DNA of 18,470 nt from Deltaproteobacteria bacterium UBA5329 (GTDB lineage Bacteria > Desulfobacterota > Syntrophorhabdia > Syntrophorhabdales > Syntrophorhabdaceae), in assembly GCA_002408185.1 (NCBI GenBank), contig DHQV01000082.1, positions 33,299 through 51,768 of the forward strand. The letters run 5' to 3'. The translations under genes and the position numbers were made by a program. The notes beneath the pieces are model-generated. The model was not told where the DNA came from. It made no database searches and saw only the letters and a program-made list of their open reading frames with translations. Positions 1 to 7,371 of this stretch are shown here, piece by piece (the first letter of the stretch is position 1; the number at the start of each line of letters is the position of its first letter).

Positions 1-93
1 ATGGTAGAGCTTCCGGTCAAAATCAATGGATGCACTGAACCTTTCGAGGAGCGGATCCGTACCGTCTTTGAACCTTCCTCCCCATGGTTTCAT
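1..93 (-). CDS. argH: Argininosuccinate lyase, N-terminal fragment
   Basis: Only the first 31 codons lie in the window; the rest continues beyond position 1. The peptide opens MKPWGGRF, then a Lys/Asp-rich turn, LLERFSASIDFD and KLYH. This is the usual N-terminus of argininosuccinate lyase (W-G-G-R-F, then a helix ending in a D-x-x-L segment). The enzyme splits argininosuccinate into arginine and fumarate in the cytoplasm, the last step of arginine synthesis. Its ATG overlaps the yggS stop codon in an ATGA arrangement, so translation is probably coupled and the gene is the third member of a maf-yggS-argH transcript. The family call rests on a short segment, but the WGGRF start is distinctive. 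Confidence 0.82.
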   Translation of the reverse strand, partial: MKPWGGRFKDGTDPLLERFSASIDFDRKLYH

Positions 94-764
94 GATCTCG
101 CTCCAAACAAGGCCGTACCGATGCGCACCATTGTTGCGCCTTCCTGCACGGCAATCTCAAAATCGGAGGACATTCCCATCGAAAGCTCCTTCATATCGAG
201 GCTAAATTTCTGATTCATTTCCGTGAGCGTTTCCCTTAATTTCCTGAAAAAAGGCCTGGCGTCTTCAGGGTCCTCCGTGTAAGGAGGCATGGTCATGAGG
301 CCGACGGGTCTGAGGTATTTCAATGAACGGGCCTTCTCGAGGACCTTTTCGAGTCCTTCTATGTCGGTCCCGCTCTTCGACCGTTCGCCCGCGATGTTGA
401 CCTCGAACAAAATATCCATAGGTTTCCCGTACCGGTCAAGCTTATCAAGCATATCCGGCCGGTCAACGGTATGGACGCAGTCGAACAATACCGGCAGGTA
501 TTTAATCTTGTTGCTTTGAACATGCCCTATCATATGCCAGCGGATCCGTCCGGGGCCTATCATTTCTATTTTTCTTTTTGCTTCCTGTACATAATTCTCG
601 CCGATATCCCGGATCCCCGCTTTTATCGCTTCGTCAACCCGGACGGCATCGACTGTCTTCGTTACAGCGATCAGAGTGACATAGGCCGGATCCCTTCCGG
701 CCGCCTCGCAGGCCCTGCCTATTCTTGCACGTATGGTTTCTATGGCATGCCCGATATCATTCAT
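90..764 (-). CDS. yggS: YggS/PROSC-family pyridoxal-phosphate homeostasis protein
   Basis: A 224-aa cytoplasmic protein of the PLP-binding YggS/YlmE/PLPBP family, a single-domain type III-fold barrel that binds PLP and buffers vitamin B6 but has no settled catalytic activity. Visible family motifs are LIAVTKT with the PLP-linking lysine at about residue 36, GENYVQEA, WHMIGHVQSNK, GLMTMPP, and the C-terminal LSMGMSSDFEIAVQEGAT followed by VRIGTALFG (phosphate-binding end). The length is normal for the family. I start it at the ATG at 764, which overlaps the maf stop (ATGA), although the open frame runs 92 codons further upstream; that extension lies antiparallel-free inside maf in another frame and has no family resemblance. 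The Shine-Dalgarno signal is weak, which fits translational coupling. Confidence 0.93.
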   Translation of the reverse strand: MNDIGHAIETIRARIGRACEAAGRDPAYVTLIAVTKTVDAVRVDEAIKAGIRDIGENYVQEAKRKIEMIGPGRIRWHMIGHVQSNKIKYLPVLFDCVHTVDRPDMLDKLDRYGKPMDILFEVNIAGERSKSGTDIEGLEKVLEKARSLKYLRPVGLMTMPPYTEDPEDARPFFRKLRETLTEMNQKFSLDMKELSMGMSSDFEIAVQEGATMVRIGTALFGARS

Positions 765-1351
765 GAAAGGACGCCAAGGGAAAGAAGGACTTCCGCCACC
801 TCGCAGATAGGCAATCCCACGACATTTGAATAGGATCCCTTGATCTCTTTCACCATATAGCCGCCCTTTCCCTGAACCGCGTAAGAGCCCGCCTTGTCCA
901 ATGGTTCGGACGTACCTATGTATTTCATTATCTCCTGATCGACGAGGTCCTTCATGAAGACCCTGGTTTCGACGGCATCGCGGTAAACAACATCCCTGGA
1001 AATGTTCAGAACGCAAAAACCCGTTATTACCTTGTGCCATTTACCTTTCAAAAGCTGGAGCATTTTGAATGCGTCATCTTCACCAGAGGGCTTTCCCAGT
1101 ATCCTGTTCTTGTACACAACGATCGTATCGGCTCCGATAACCCATTTGTCCGGGAAGTGTCTGCCAACCTTACTCGCTTTCTCATATGAAACCCTTAAGG
1201 CAAATTCCCGAGGCGTTTCGTTGGCTTTCCTCGTCTCGTCGATATCGGGGGGAATTATGGAGAAGGGAATGCCAAGCATGCGCAGTATATCCACCCGTCG
1301 TGTAGATTCGCTTGCCAGAATTATCGCATTCCCGTCATTTATCTGAAACAT
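761..1351 (-). CDS. maf: Maf-family nucleoside triphosphate pyrophosphatase
   Basis: A 196-aa Maf/YhdE/YceF-type protein. The family hydrolyses non-canonical or modified nucleoside triphosphates (dTTP/UTP or m7GTP, depending on subgroup) to the monophosphate and has been linked to septum regulation. Motifs in order: ILASESTRR at residues 11-19 (substrate loop), a DIDET segment at 36-40, GADTIV with the catalytic Asp at 75, GKP at 86-88, DKAGSYAVQG at 152-161 and GSYSNVVGLP at 172-181. The length is typical. A GAGG Shine-Dalgarno lies about 8 nt before the ATG. It is the first gene of a maf-yggS-argH run, each pair overlapping by 4 nt. The subgroup (dTTP-type or m7GTP-type) cannot be fixed by eye, although the overall motif set fits the dTTP/UTP branch better. 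Confidence 0.93.
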   Translation of the reverse strand: MFQINDGNAIILASESTRRVDILRMLGIPFSIIPPDIDETRKANETPREFALRVSYEKASKVGRHFPDKWVIGADTIVVYKNRILGKPSGEDDAFKMLQLLKGKWHKVITGFCVLNISRDVVYRDAVETRVFMKDLVDQEIMKYIGTSEPLDKAGSYAVQGKGGYMVKEIKGSYSNVVGLPICEVAEVLLSLGVLS

Positions 1352-1386
1352 ACATTACCTCGGTTTCCTGAAAACATGCAAACGCT

Positions 1387-1395
1387 ATTGTAGCA
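1387..1395 (-). promoter_or_regulatory. Extended -10 promoter candidate for maf-yggS-argH
   Basis: Read on the minus strand, the element is TGCTACAAT, an extended -10 (TGn followed by a five-of-six match to TATAAT). The start of transcription would be near 1380, leaving a leader of about 28 nt that contains the maf ribosome site. No good -35 hexamer is present at 16-18 nt, which is normal for extended -10 promoters. A very similar TGCTAGAAT precedes the UDP-glucose dehydrogenase gene. Confidence 0.45.
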
Positions 1396-1490
1396 TAGAA
1401 AAATATATGAAATCTCCCATAATTTCAAGTTAAATTATGATAATGTACGTACCCTGAGGCACCATGCAGCGTCACGTCCAAGGAGGAGAC

Positions 1491-1808
1491 ATGCCCGCCA
1501 TTATTCAAATAATCACTACAATAAACGACCGCGAAAGGGCCGAAAAGATCGGCCGGCGCCTAGTCGAGGAGAAGCTTGTCGCCTGCTGTCAGATCACGGG
1601 GCCTATCCGAAGCATATATCGCTGGAAGGGCGGGATCGAAGAGGCCGATGAATGGTACGTGATCATAAAAACAAAGAGATCCCTGTACAATCAGGTGGAG
1701 GGGACGATACGCAGACTGCATCCCTACGAAGTACCTGAAATCATTGCCATACCGATCTGTGACGCATTTGATGATTATACAACCTGGGTAAAACGGGAAA
1801 CCTTGTGA
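1491..1808 (+). CDS. cutA: CutA1 divalent-ion tolerance protein
   Basis: A 105-aa CutA1-family protein, a small trimeric ferredoxin-like-fold protein found in almost all life and historically tied to divalent metal (copper) tolerance; its exact function is unsettled. Family marks are EEKLVACCQI at residues 26-35, SIYRWKGGIEEADEWYVIIK and LHPYEVPEIIAIPI, followed by a Y-x-x-W near the C-terminus. I chose the ATG at 1491 because an AAGGAGGAG ribosome site sits at 1480-1488; an upstream in-frame ATG at 1464 would add nine residues with no family match. The gene is monocistronic in this window, divergent from maf, and followed by the promoter of the next operon. Confidence 0.93.
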   Translation: MPAIIQIITTINDRERAEKIGRRLVEEKLVACCQITGPIRSIYRWKGGIEEADEWYVIIKTKRSLYNQVEGTIRRLHPYEVPEIIAIPICDAFDDYTTWVKRETL

Positions 1809-1895
1809 GAAACCTGTGCATCTGGGTCCGGGGCCAAATCGGGATACACGCGAATCCGCCTTAATTTAAAAGGGTTTTTCACCACCAAACTTACC

Positions 1896-1924
1896 TTGAC
1901 AATATCATTGAACCTTCATATAAT
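1896..1924 (+). promoter_or_regulatory. Consensus sigma-70 promoter of the BcrC/BcrB-like operon
   Basis: TTGACA at 1896-1901, a spacer of exactly 17 nt and TATAAT at 1919-1924 make a perfect match to the housekeeping sigma-70 consensus. Transcription should begin near 1931, giving a leader of about 26 nt before the ATG at 1957. This placement excludes the in-frame GTG at 1927 as the translation start because it would lie upstream of the transcript. Confidence 0.85.
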
Positions 1925-1956
1925 GTGTGAAATTTTTCATCATTCTTGGAGGGGTT

Positions 1957-3090
1957 ATGTGGGAAAATCTAAATCTGAAAGATGTCGTCGCACTCGCCAG
2001 GGATCCGTATCCTTCCATCCGCCAATGGTCTAGAGATACAGGAAAGAAAGTTGTTGGGAGTACCATCGCCGATGTTCCCGAAGAGGTCGTCTATGCATTC
2101 GACCTCCTCCCCGTCACAATTCTTGGTACTCATAAACCCTTAAAAAAGGCCCCGAGCCATCTTCCCGACAATGCGTGTTCACTCGCCCGGAGTAATCTCG
2201 AACTTGCGTTGACCTACGAAGGGGACCTTTTCAGCGGTTTCGTTTTGCCACAGGTCTGCGATACCACACAGCACCTTTCCGACATATGGCGCATCAATTT
2301 CCCGGACAAGTATGTACACAGTTATCTTGCACCCCGTCAGGCCGACAGGCCGAGTGCTCATTACTGGGTCAAAGAGGAAATCGAACGCCTCATCACATCT
2401 TTAGGGAAATGGACCGGGAAGACATTGAGCGACGATGCACTGAACAAATCAATTGCGCTTCATAACGAGAACAAGAAACTCCTTGCCGAACTGTACGATA
2501 TCAAGCGCAACAATCCGGGAACCCTCACAAACAAGCAGTTCTTCGCATTGATGAAGGTTTCCCAGCAGGTCGACAAAGCCGAGTTCAACAAGAGCTTGAA
2601 AGCCATCAAAGATGGCCTGAAGCTGAAGAAGGGCAAGGGCTATACCGATGTCATACTGGTAGGTATAACCTGCGATCCTCCCGAGATATTCGATATTTTC
2701 GATGACCTCAAGGTCAATATCGTCGGGGACACGCTTGTCACCGGGTCACGATACCTGCAGGGTGCGCCGGCAATGAACGGCGACCCGGTACAGGCCCTGA
2801 CCGACAGGCATTTCATCCGCGGGTTCTTCTCGCCCATCCATGACAATGTCTACAAGAATTTCGAAGAAGTGAAAAAGCTCTACTATGACACAAAAGCGGA
2901 GGCGGTCATCTATGTCCACATCGAGTTCTGCGAATCGCAGGAATACGATCTGCCAGACCTCAAGGACATGATCAAGAAAGAAGGGATACCGATACATGTC
3001 CTTGACACGGAATACCAGACAACATCACTGTCTCATGTCCTGACAAGAACACAGGCATTCTTCGAATCTCTCAAAGGGGGATCATTATGA
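1957..3090 (+). CDS. 2-hydroxyacyl-CoA dehydratase/benzoyl-CoA reductase subunit (HgdB/BcrC family)
   Basis: A 377-aa protein of the HgdB/FldC/BcrC/BadD family (D-component-like). In characterised members two related subunits each hold a [4Fe-4S] cluster and receive an electron from an ATP-driven activator to dehydrate a 2-hydroxyacyl-CoA or reduce benzoyl-CoA. Cluster-ligand candidates are C74 (ACSLARS), C101 (PQVCDTTQH) and C325 (HIEFCES); a fourth cysteine is C239 (GITCDPPE). DTLVTGSRY at 258-266 also fits the family. The start is the ATG at 1957, preceded by GGAGGGG at 1948-1954. The stop overlaps the next ATG, so the two subunits are probably made together. The substrate cannot be read from sequence. 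The absence of an adjacent activator (HgdC/BcrA/BcrD type) is unusual. Confidence 0.85.
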   Translation: MWENLNLKDVVALARDPYPSIRQWSRDTGKKVVGSTIADVPEEVVYAFDLLPVTILGTHKPLKKAPSHLPDNACSLARSNLELALTYEGDLFSGFVLPQVCDTTQHLSDIWRINFPDKYVHSYLAPRQADRPSAHYWVKEEIERLITSLGKWTGKTLSDDALNKSIALHNENKKLLAELYDIKRNNPGTLTNKQFFALMKVSQQVDKAEFNKSLKAIKDGLKLKKGKGYTDVILVGITCDPPEIFDIFDDLKVNIVGDTLVTGSRYLQGAPAMNGDPVQALTDRHFIRGFFSPIHDNVYKNFEEVKKLYYDTKAEAVIYVHIEFCESQEYDLPDLKDMIKKEGIPIHVLDTEYQTTSLSHVLTRTQAFFESLKGGSL

Positions 3091-4325
3091 GCGAAAAGCT
3101 GACTTCTAAACAACTATCGAGAAAAATCACCGACGAATACATGGAAGATGCCTTTCATGCCCACGATAACGGCAAGCTCGTCGGGTACACTACGGCGATC
3201 TCGCCCGTCGAGATCTTCGTTGCGCATGACATCGTGCCTATCTATCCCGAAAACCACGCCGTTGCCAATCTAACAGCCAAAAAAGGTGTAGAGCTGTGTT
3301 CGGTTGTGGAAAGCATGGGCTATACGAACCACCTGTGCGCGTATGCGCGAAGCGATCTCGGCTATCGCAAGACCGGCGTAACAGTGACAAAGGGCATTCC
3401 CGAACCGGACCTTTTCCTCGCCTGCAACGCACAGTGCTTCACCCTGACGAAATGGTTCCAGGTCCTCGCACGCAGGGGCGACCTGCCGGTCTTCGTCTTC
3501 GACACGCCCGAACATATCCTGGACAAGGAGGCGCGCAAAGAGATCGTGAAATACTGCGTCTTGCAGCTGAAGGAGCTTATCAGCTGGCTTGAAAAGGTCA
3601 CGAAGAGAAAATTCGATTACGACCGGCTGAACGAGGTCATGAAATACTCCGCTGCGTCAAGCATCCTCTACAAGAAATTTCTCGACATGGCACAGTACAA
3701 GCCGTCACCGATCAGCATCTTCGACGCCTTGATCGGTATGGCGATCGCCGTTTACCGCAGGGGCACGCAGGAATGCGTCGACTACTACCAGACCCTGTGT
3801 GACGAGATCCAGGCAAAGGTCGACCAGGGCATCGGCGTCCTTCCCAAAGACCAGGAAAAATACCGCCTGTACTGGGAAAACCTGCCGGTCTGGTTCAAGT
3901 TCAGCGATCACGCGAAGCTTCTAGGCTCGTACGGGGGCGTTATCCTGACATCCCTGTACGTCCATGCATGGAGCCTGGAGTTCGACCTCAACAAGGATCC
4001 ACTTGAAACACTCGCGGAAAACTATGTCAACCGTTTCTCGAACTCGACCATCGAGGACCGTGCCGACATGGCAATGGAACTCTTTAAGAAATACTCGATG
4101 AACGGAATGATCATGTTCATGAACAGAAGCTGCAAGGCCGTTTCCTTCGCCGTCCCGACCTTGAAGGACATTCTCACGAAGAGGACCGGCATCCCCGCCC
4201 TCGTCTTCGAGAGTGACATGGGCGACCAGCGCTTCTATGCGGAATCACAGGTGCGCACACGCATCGAGGCCTATTTCGAAACCTTAGACAGGCTTGATCT
4301 GGCGCAGAAAACCGCCACGGCATAA
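3087..4325 (+). CDS. 2-hydroxyacyl-CoA dehydratase/benzoyl-CoA reductase subunit (HgdA/BcrB family)
   Basis: A 412-aa partner subunit that overlaps the preceding gene by 4 nt (ATGA). It belongs to the same superfamily, nearest in layout to BcrB/BadE/HgdA. Probable cluster cysteines are C84 (HLCAYARSDLG), C117 (CNAQC at 113-117) and C349 (MNRSCK); other cysteines are C71, C113, C157, C230 and C238. The C-terminal ESDMGDQRFY at 375-384 is the usual conserved acidic segment before the last helix. Together with the upstream gene it should form a cytoplasmic heterodimer. The gene is followed at once by a strong terminator, so the transcript appears to hold only these two genes. Activator, CoA-transferase and hydratase genes are all missing nearby. 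The family is clear; the substrate is unknown. Confidence 0.85.
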   Translation: MSEKLTSKQLSRKITDEYMEDAFHAHDNGKLVGYTTAISPVEIFVAHDIVPIYPENHAVANLTAKKGVELCSVVESMGYTNHLCAYARSDLGYRKTGVTVTKGIPEPDLFLACNAQCFTLTKWFQVLARRGDLPVFVFDTPEHILDKEARKEIVKYCVLQLKELISWLEKVTKRKFDYDRLNEVMKYSAASSILYKKFLDMAQYKPSPISIFDALIGMAIAVYRRGTQECVDYYQTLCDEIQAKVDQGIGVLPKDQEKYRLYWENLPVWFKFSDHAKLLGSYGGVILTSLYVHAWSLEFDLNKDPLETLAENYVNRFSNSTIEDRADMAMELFKKYSMNGMIMFMNRSCKAVSFAVPTLKDILTKRTGIPALVFESDMGDQRFYAESQVRTRIEAYFETLDRLDLAQKTATA

Positions 4326-4342
4326 ACCTTAAGTTGTTGGAC

Positions 4343-4378
4343 AAAAAACCCGGATGTGAACTGCATCCGGGTTTTTTT
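4343..4378. terminator. Strong bidirectional rho-independent terminator
   Basis: A perfect 14-bp stem pairs 4343-4356 with 4364-4377 around a 7-nt loop. The core is CCCGGATG/CATCCGGG flanked by A6 and T6-7 runs. Because the A-run and T-run are complementary, a U-tract follows the stem on either strand. It ends the plus-strand BcrC/BcrB-like operon 18 nt after its stop, and could also stop minus-strand transcripts coming from the permease gene that ends at 4537. Confidence 0.93.
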
Positions 4379-4390
4379 ATATTTCATCCT

Positions 4391-4414
4391 AAGGCGTAAG
4401 TCGTCAAGCGTAAG
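4391..4414. repeat. GCGTAAG short direct repeat tract
   Basis: AAGGCGTAAG at 4391-4400 and AAGCGTAAG at 4406-4414 are near-copies separated by 5 nt. On the other strand they read as CTTACGC units and resemble the CGCCTTGCGCC/ACGCCTTACG tract at 8886-8908. The rest of 4379-4536 shows no credible gene, RNA or further signal. Confidence 0.4.
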
Positions 4415-4536
4415 CATTTTTTCTGTGTCTTGCCCTTGCGACAATGACTTTCATCTATGTCCTGTCAAACAGCACTTCCCAGTTCTCCGTGGACTCAAGA
4501 GAAGTAGGGGCAAACGGGTGAAAGATACACTTTTTT

Positions 4537-5376
4537 TCAAGGACTCAGACCCCGACGGCGTGGGTCGAAGATGTCACGGAGGCCTTCGCCGAGGAGGTTG
4601 TACCCCATGACGGTCAGGAAGATCGCAAGGCCGGGATAGACGGAGAGCCACCAAGCAACCTCGATATTGTCCTTCGCCTGCGTCAGAATATTTCCCCAGC
4701 TTGGTGTCGGAGGCTGCACCCCGATGCCGAGGAACGAAAGTGCAGATTCGGTCAGTATCGCCCCTCCGATGCCGAGCGTGGCGACGACATACACTGGTGT
4801 GACGGCATTCGGCAGGACATGACGGAAGATGATGCGCAGGGGACCAAACCCTTGCGCCTTTGCAGCCATGACATATTCCTTGCTCTTGATGCTCAAGATC
4901 TCGGCCCGTACAAGCCGGGCGGTCCCCATCCAGCTCGTAAGACCGATGACGATCATGATATTCCATATGCTCGGTTCAAGAATGGCAATGACAGCGAGAA
5001 TAAGGAAAAACGTCGGGAAACACATCATAAGGTCGACGAATCTCATAATTATCTCATCAACAATGCCGCCGAAATAACCCGAGACCGCCCCGAGGACGAG
5101 GCCGATCAGGACGGCGATCCCGACGGATACAAAACCGACGAGGAGCGATATACGCGTCCCATAAAGGACCCGGGAGAAAACATCCCTGCCCAGTGTGTCA
5201 GTTCCGAAAGGGTGGGATAACGACGGCCCTGATAGTATGTTCTTAATGTCGGGCTCGATAGGGTCGTGGGGAGCTACAAGCGGTGCAAAGATGGCACAAA
5301 AGAACATCGGAACAAGGATAATGAGCCCGATCAATGCCAGGTGATGCCGTACGGTACGCCTCAGGAGATCCTTCAT
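4537..5376 (-). CDS. ABC transporter permease, DppC/OppC type (orphan)
   Basis: A 279-aa inner-membrane permease of the dipeptide/oligopeptide/nickel family (DppC, OppC, GsiD, NikC). The N-terminal helix (about 12-32) and the following periplasmic loop with PFGTDTLGRDVFSRVLYGTR are diagnostic of the C-type subunit. The coupling EAA-like loop is EYVMAAKAQGFGPLRIIFRH at 167-186, followed by LPN; the C-terminus has GYNLLGEGLRDIFDPRRR. About six helices are evident. I chose the ATG at 5376 because GGAAGGA lies just upstream; the frame extends 20 codons further, to 5436. Peptide importers normally need a B-type permease, a binding protein and ATPases. None is adjacent here, so partners must lie elsewhere or the gene is left over. 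Substrate unknown. Confidence 0.88.
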   Translation of the reverse strand: MKDLLRRTVRHHLALIGLIILVPMFFCAIFAPLVAPHDPIEPDIKNILSGPSLSHPFGTDTLGRDVFSRVLYGTRISLLVGFVSVGIAVLIGLVLGAVSGYFGGIVDEIIMRFVDLMMCFPTFFLILAVIAILEPSIWNIMIVIGLTSWMGTARLVRAEILSIKSKEYVMAAKAQGFGPLRIIFRHVLPNAVTPVYVVATLGIGGAILTESALSFLGIGVQPPTPSWGNILTQAKDNIEVAWWLSVYPGLAIFLTVMGYNLLGEGLRDIFDPRRRGLSP

Positions 5377-5477
5377 ATTCCTTCCGTTGCTACTCCCTCT
5401 GTCTTTAGATGTCCAAAAGCTTACCACAATTCGCACCTCACAAGAAATAGCTCTCTCCCACGCGTGAAAGAACTTTT

Positions 5478-5556
5478 CTCTCGCCAGCTCGTCGCTTGCG
5501 CTCCTCTCTCGAGGCCTCAGAGCTCACAGAGAAAGGCGGAAGCGAACGGGCGAGAG
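5478..5556. repeat. Large imperfect inverted repeat (hairpin) between radical SAM and permease genes
   Basis: The outer arms CTCTCGCC (5478-5485) and GGCGAGAG (5549-5556) are perfectly complementary. Pairing resumes after a 4-nt bulge as CGT/ACG and CGCTT/AAGCG, then CGC/GCG, giving about 19 bp in all. The 30-nt apex contains the self-complementary GAGGCCTC at 5511-5518. On the minus strand it begins about 10 nt after the radical SAM stop, but no U-run follows there. On the plus strand a T-rich run follows at 5561-5573. It may act as an RNA stabiliser or attenuator, a weak terminator, or a REP-like element. Confidence 0.55.
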
Positions 5557-5565
5557 GCTGTCTTT

Positions 5566-7179
5566 TTATTTTTCAAACACTCCCGTGTTGCAGAAGAACG
5601 GGGCGTGATTGGATGTGAAGAATGGAGGCTGTCGTCGTACTATCTCGCGAACGGCGGCATGGCGTGTAAAGACCCTGTCGAGGAAATATCTGACCTTTTT
5701 GCGGTCCCATCCCTTCGGGTGCACAAAATCTGTATAAAAGGACAGGTCGCCGCCGTAGAAGGACTTCTGTTCCACGCCCTGTGCGTCGGGACTGTAATGA
5801 GGCAGATTGAAAATGGCCAGATTAAGAAAATTTATGTACGAACCATGCTTCACGATAAAATCTAGGGTCCGTCGGGCCGACAGTTCATTTTCCATCGGGG
5901 TTCCGAACAGAAGATAAACGTACGTGCCGATGCCTGCCTCGGAAAGCACCCGCAAGCCGCGTGATACGTCTGATATATCGATCCCTTTGCGCATGGCGTC
6001 AAGCACCTCCTGGTCGGCCGATTCGACGCCTATCTTGAGCATCACGCATCCAGAACCTTTAAGCCGCGCGCAGAAATCAGGATCGGTAAGCTCCCCGGTC
6101 ATCCGGACAAAACCGTACCACGGGCTGCCGGGAGGCTCCTTGATGAGGGCTTTCAGAACGGCCGGGCTTATCGCGTTATCGAGTATGTGGATCAGTGACG
6201 GGCGCGTCCTAAGTGCGAGCCGGCCGATCTGCCTTACGGCCAGTTGAGGTTTTAACTGATAGTAAGCGTTCCCTTCGGCCGTTTCGGGGCAGAAGCTGCA
6301 TTTCCCGTAGTAACAGCCGGTTGATGTGCTGTAAGGCATTATCATTCCTGGTGCAAGGTAGTCACTGTGCGGGAACATATCATAGGAATATGAGGAAGAG
6401 ATCGCGCTCTTTTGCTGTGAGCCGAGCAATTCGACAAGAAATACCTCGCCGGGGCCGGCTACAACAGCATCTACGAGCCCACCGAAAGAGATCTTTGCCG
6501 ATGCGTTGCTCATCCATGATGTCACGAGTGCACCACCAAGTATGATCTTCACTGTCGGATATTCGGCCCTGAGAAACCCTATCGAGGCAAATGTCACCAA
6601 TGCCTGGCTCAGGTAGGTCAAGGAAAACCCGATAAACGGCGGGTCATTCTCTGCCATGATTTCCGAGATCCGCCGTGACAGGTAATCGTAAAAGGGGTTG
6701 TCCCGGGGATGGGCCGCAGCTTCGAGAAGATCACCACTTCGAAGCGGCGAGAGGCACCTGTCCTCGTAATCGGAAAGGCTGATCCGGGCATCACCTGATG
6801 ATGCCGTGCCAAGAACGCGGTTGGTATCGATGACACATCTTTTGTAACGATCGAAATTGAGATAGGTCCTTTTATCCCGCAGGGCGCCGAGGTTCCTCGC
6901 AATGTTCCTGCCCGCCCGGGCTGACCATGTATCGTTCCCTGGTTTTGCATGGCCTGAAAGCCATAACAATCCCTCAATATTCATATCAATGACCGTACAT
7001 GGGTGACCGGAATGCTCGAGCGCGCCAGCAAGCCGTGATATGCCCGCAGGCAGTTCACAGGGTTTGACAACAGGGGGGTTGATAAGGACCGGTCTTGAAT
7101 TTTTTACAGACGTAATGGATGTCCCCATCCGGACCGTTTGATGCTTTCTTCCGTCTTCATTGTGCCTGGGAGAATTCAC
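5566..7179 (-). CDS. Radical SAM protein with N-terminal B12-binding-like domain
   Basis: A 537-aa protein with the layout of B12-binding radical SAM enzymes. Residues about 29-255 form a Rossmann-like region (PVLINPP at 30-36, GFSLTYLS at 184-191, IILGGALVTS at 212-221, AGPGE at 241-245), followed by a radical SAM barrel. The cluster motif is TGCYYGKCSFCPE with C289, C294 and C297, i.e. C-x4-C-x2-C rather than the classic C-x3-C-x2-C. GVESADQEVLDAMRKGI at 384-400 is the usual SAM-contact segment. The B12 motif DxHxxG appears as D65-M-N67-I-E-G70, without the axial histidine. The start is the GTG at 7179 with AAGGCGG upstream; the ATG at 7128 is an alternative that better fits domain onset. 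The substrate is unknown and the neighbours give no clear pathway. Confidence 0.85.
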   Translation of the reverse strand: MNSPRHNEDGRKHQTVRMGTSITSVKNSRPVLINPPVVKPCELPAGISRLAGALEHSGHPCTVIDMNIEGLLWLSGHAKPGNDTWSARAGRNIARNLGALRDKRTYLNFDRYKRCVIDTNRVLGTASSGDARISLSDYEDRCLSPLRSGDLLEAAAHPRDNPFYDYLSRRISEIMAENDPPFIGFSLTYLSQALVTFASIGFLRAEYPTVKIILGGALVTSWMSNASAKISFGGLVDAVVAGPGEVFLVELLGSQQKSAISSSYSYDMFPHSDYLAPGMIMPYSTSTGCYYGKCSFCPETAEGNAYYQLKPQLAVRQIGRLALRTRPSLIHILDNAISPAVLKALIKEPPGSPWYGFVRMTGELTDPDFCARLKGSGCVMLKIGVESADQEVLDAMRKGIDISDVSRGLRVLSEAGIGTYVYLLFGTPMENELSARRTLDFIVKHGSYINFLNLAIFNLPHYSPDAQGVEQKSFYGGDLSFYTDFVHPKGWDRKKVRYFLDRVFTRHAAVREIVRRQPPFFTSNHAPFFCNTGVFEK

Positions 7180-7208
7180 TGCTTCCGCCTTTTAAGGGAA
7201 TTCCCCCT

Positions 7209-7214
7209 ATTATA
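7209..7214 (-). promoter_or_regulatory. Possible -10 element for the radical SAM gene
   Basis: A perfect TATAAT reads on the minus strand about 30 nt before the GTG start at 7179. No recognisable -35 hexamer lies at 16-18 nt, so this is a weak candidate based on the -10 match and position alone. Confidence 0.3.
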
Positions 7215-7331
7215 CATCAGCAAAACTGAAACGACGGGATATTTTTCACGGCCCCACAACGACGTCAAAACCCTGGAACGGGGTAGCAGGGTCCTTTTGA
7301 TGGCTATAACCTTTCGCCCATGTCAGATTTA

Positions 7332-7340
7332 TGCTAGAAT
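7332..7340 (+). promoter_or_regulatory. Extended -10 promoter candidate for UDP-glucose dehydrogenase
   Basis: TGCTAGAAT is an extended -10 element (TG at 7332-7333, TAGAAT at 7335-7340). A weak -35 (TTTCGC at 7312-7317) lies 17 nt upstream. Transcription would start near 7347, and the GGAGGA ribosome site at 7361-7366 serves the TTG start at 7372. Confidence 0.5.
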
Positions 7341-7371
7341 AGGTCAAAAAAATACCTGATGGAGGACGCCC

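Noticed and set aside
471..833. 120-codon plus-strand frame opposite yggS
   Set aside because: It is the antisense shadow of a well supported gene and shows no family features; similar shadows opposite maf, ugd, lysS, rimO and the serpin were dropped for the same reason.
1927..1956. In-frame GTG start extending the BcrC-like gene by ten codons
   Set aside because: It lies just past the -10 box and upstream of the predicted transcript start; the ATG at 1957 has a strong GGAGGGG site.
4445..4519. Short plus-strand peptide MTFIYVLSNSTSQF in the gap before the permease, faintly like the start of GIY-YIG proteins
   Set aside because: Only about 24 codons, no ribosome site and no catalytic residues; resemblance is probably chance.
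5266..5865. 199-codon plus-strand open frame
   Set aside because: It runs antisense across the permease start, the hairpin and the radical SAM end, and its product has no family pattern.
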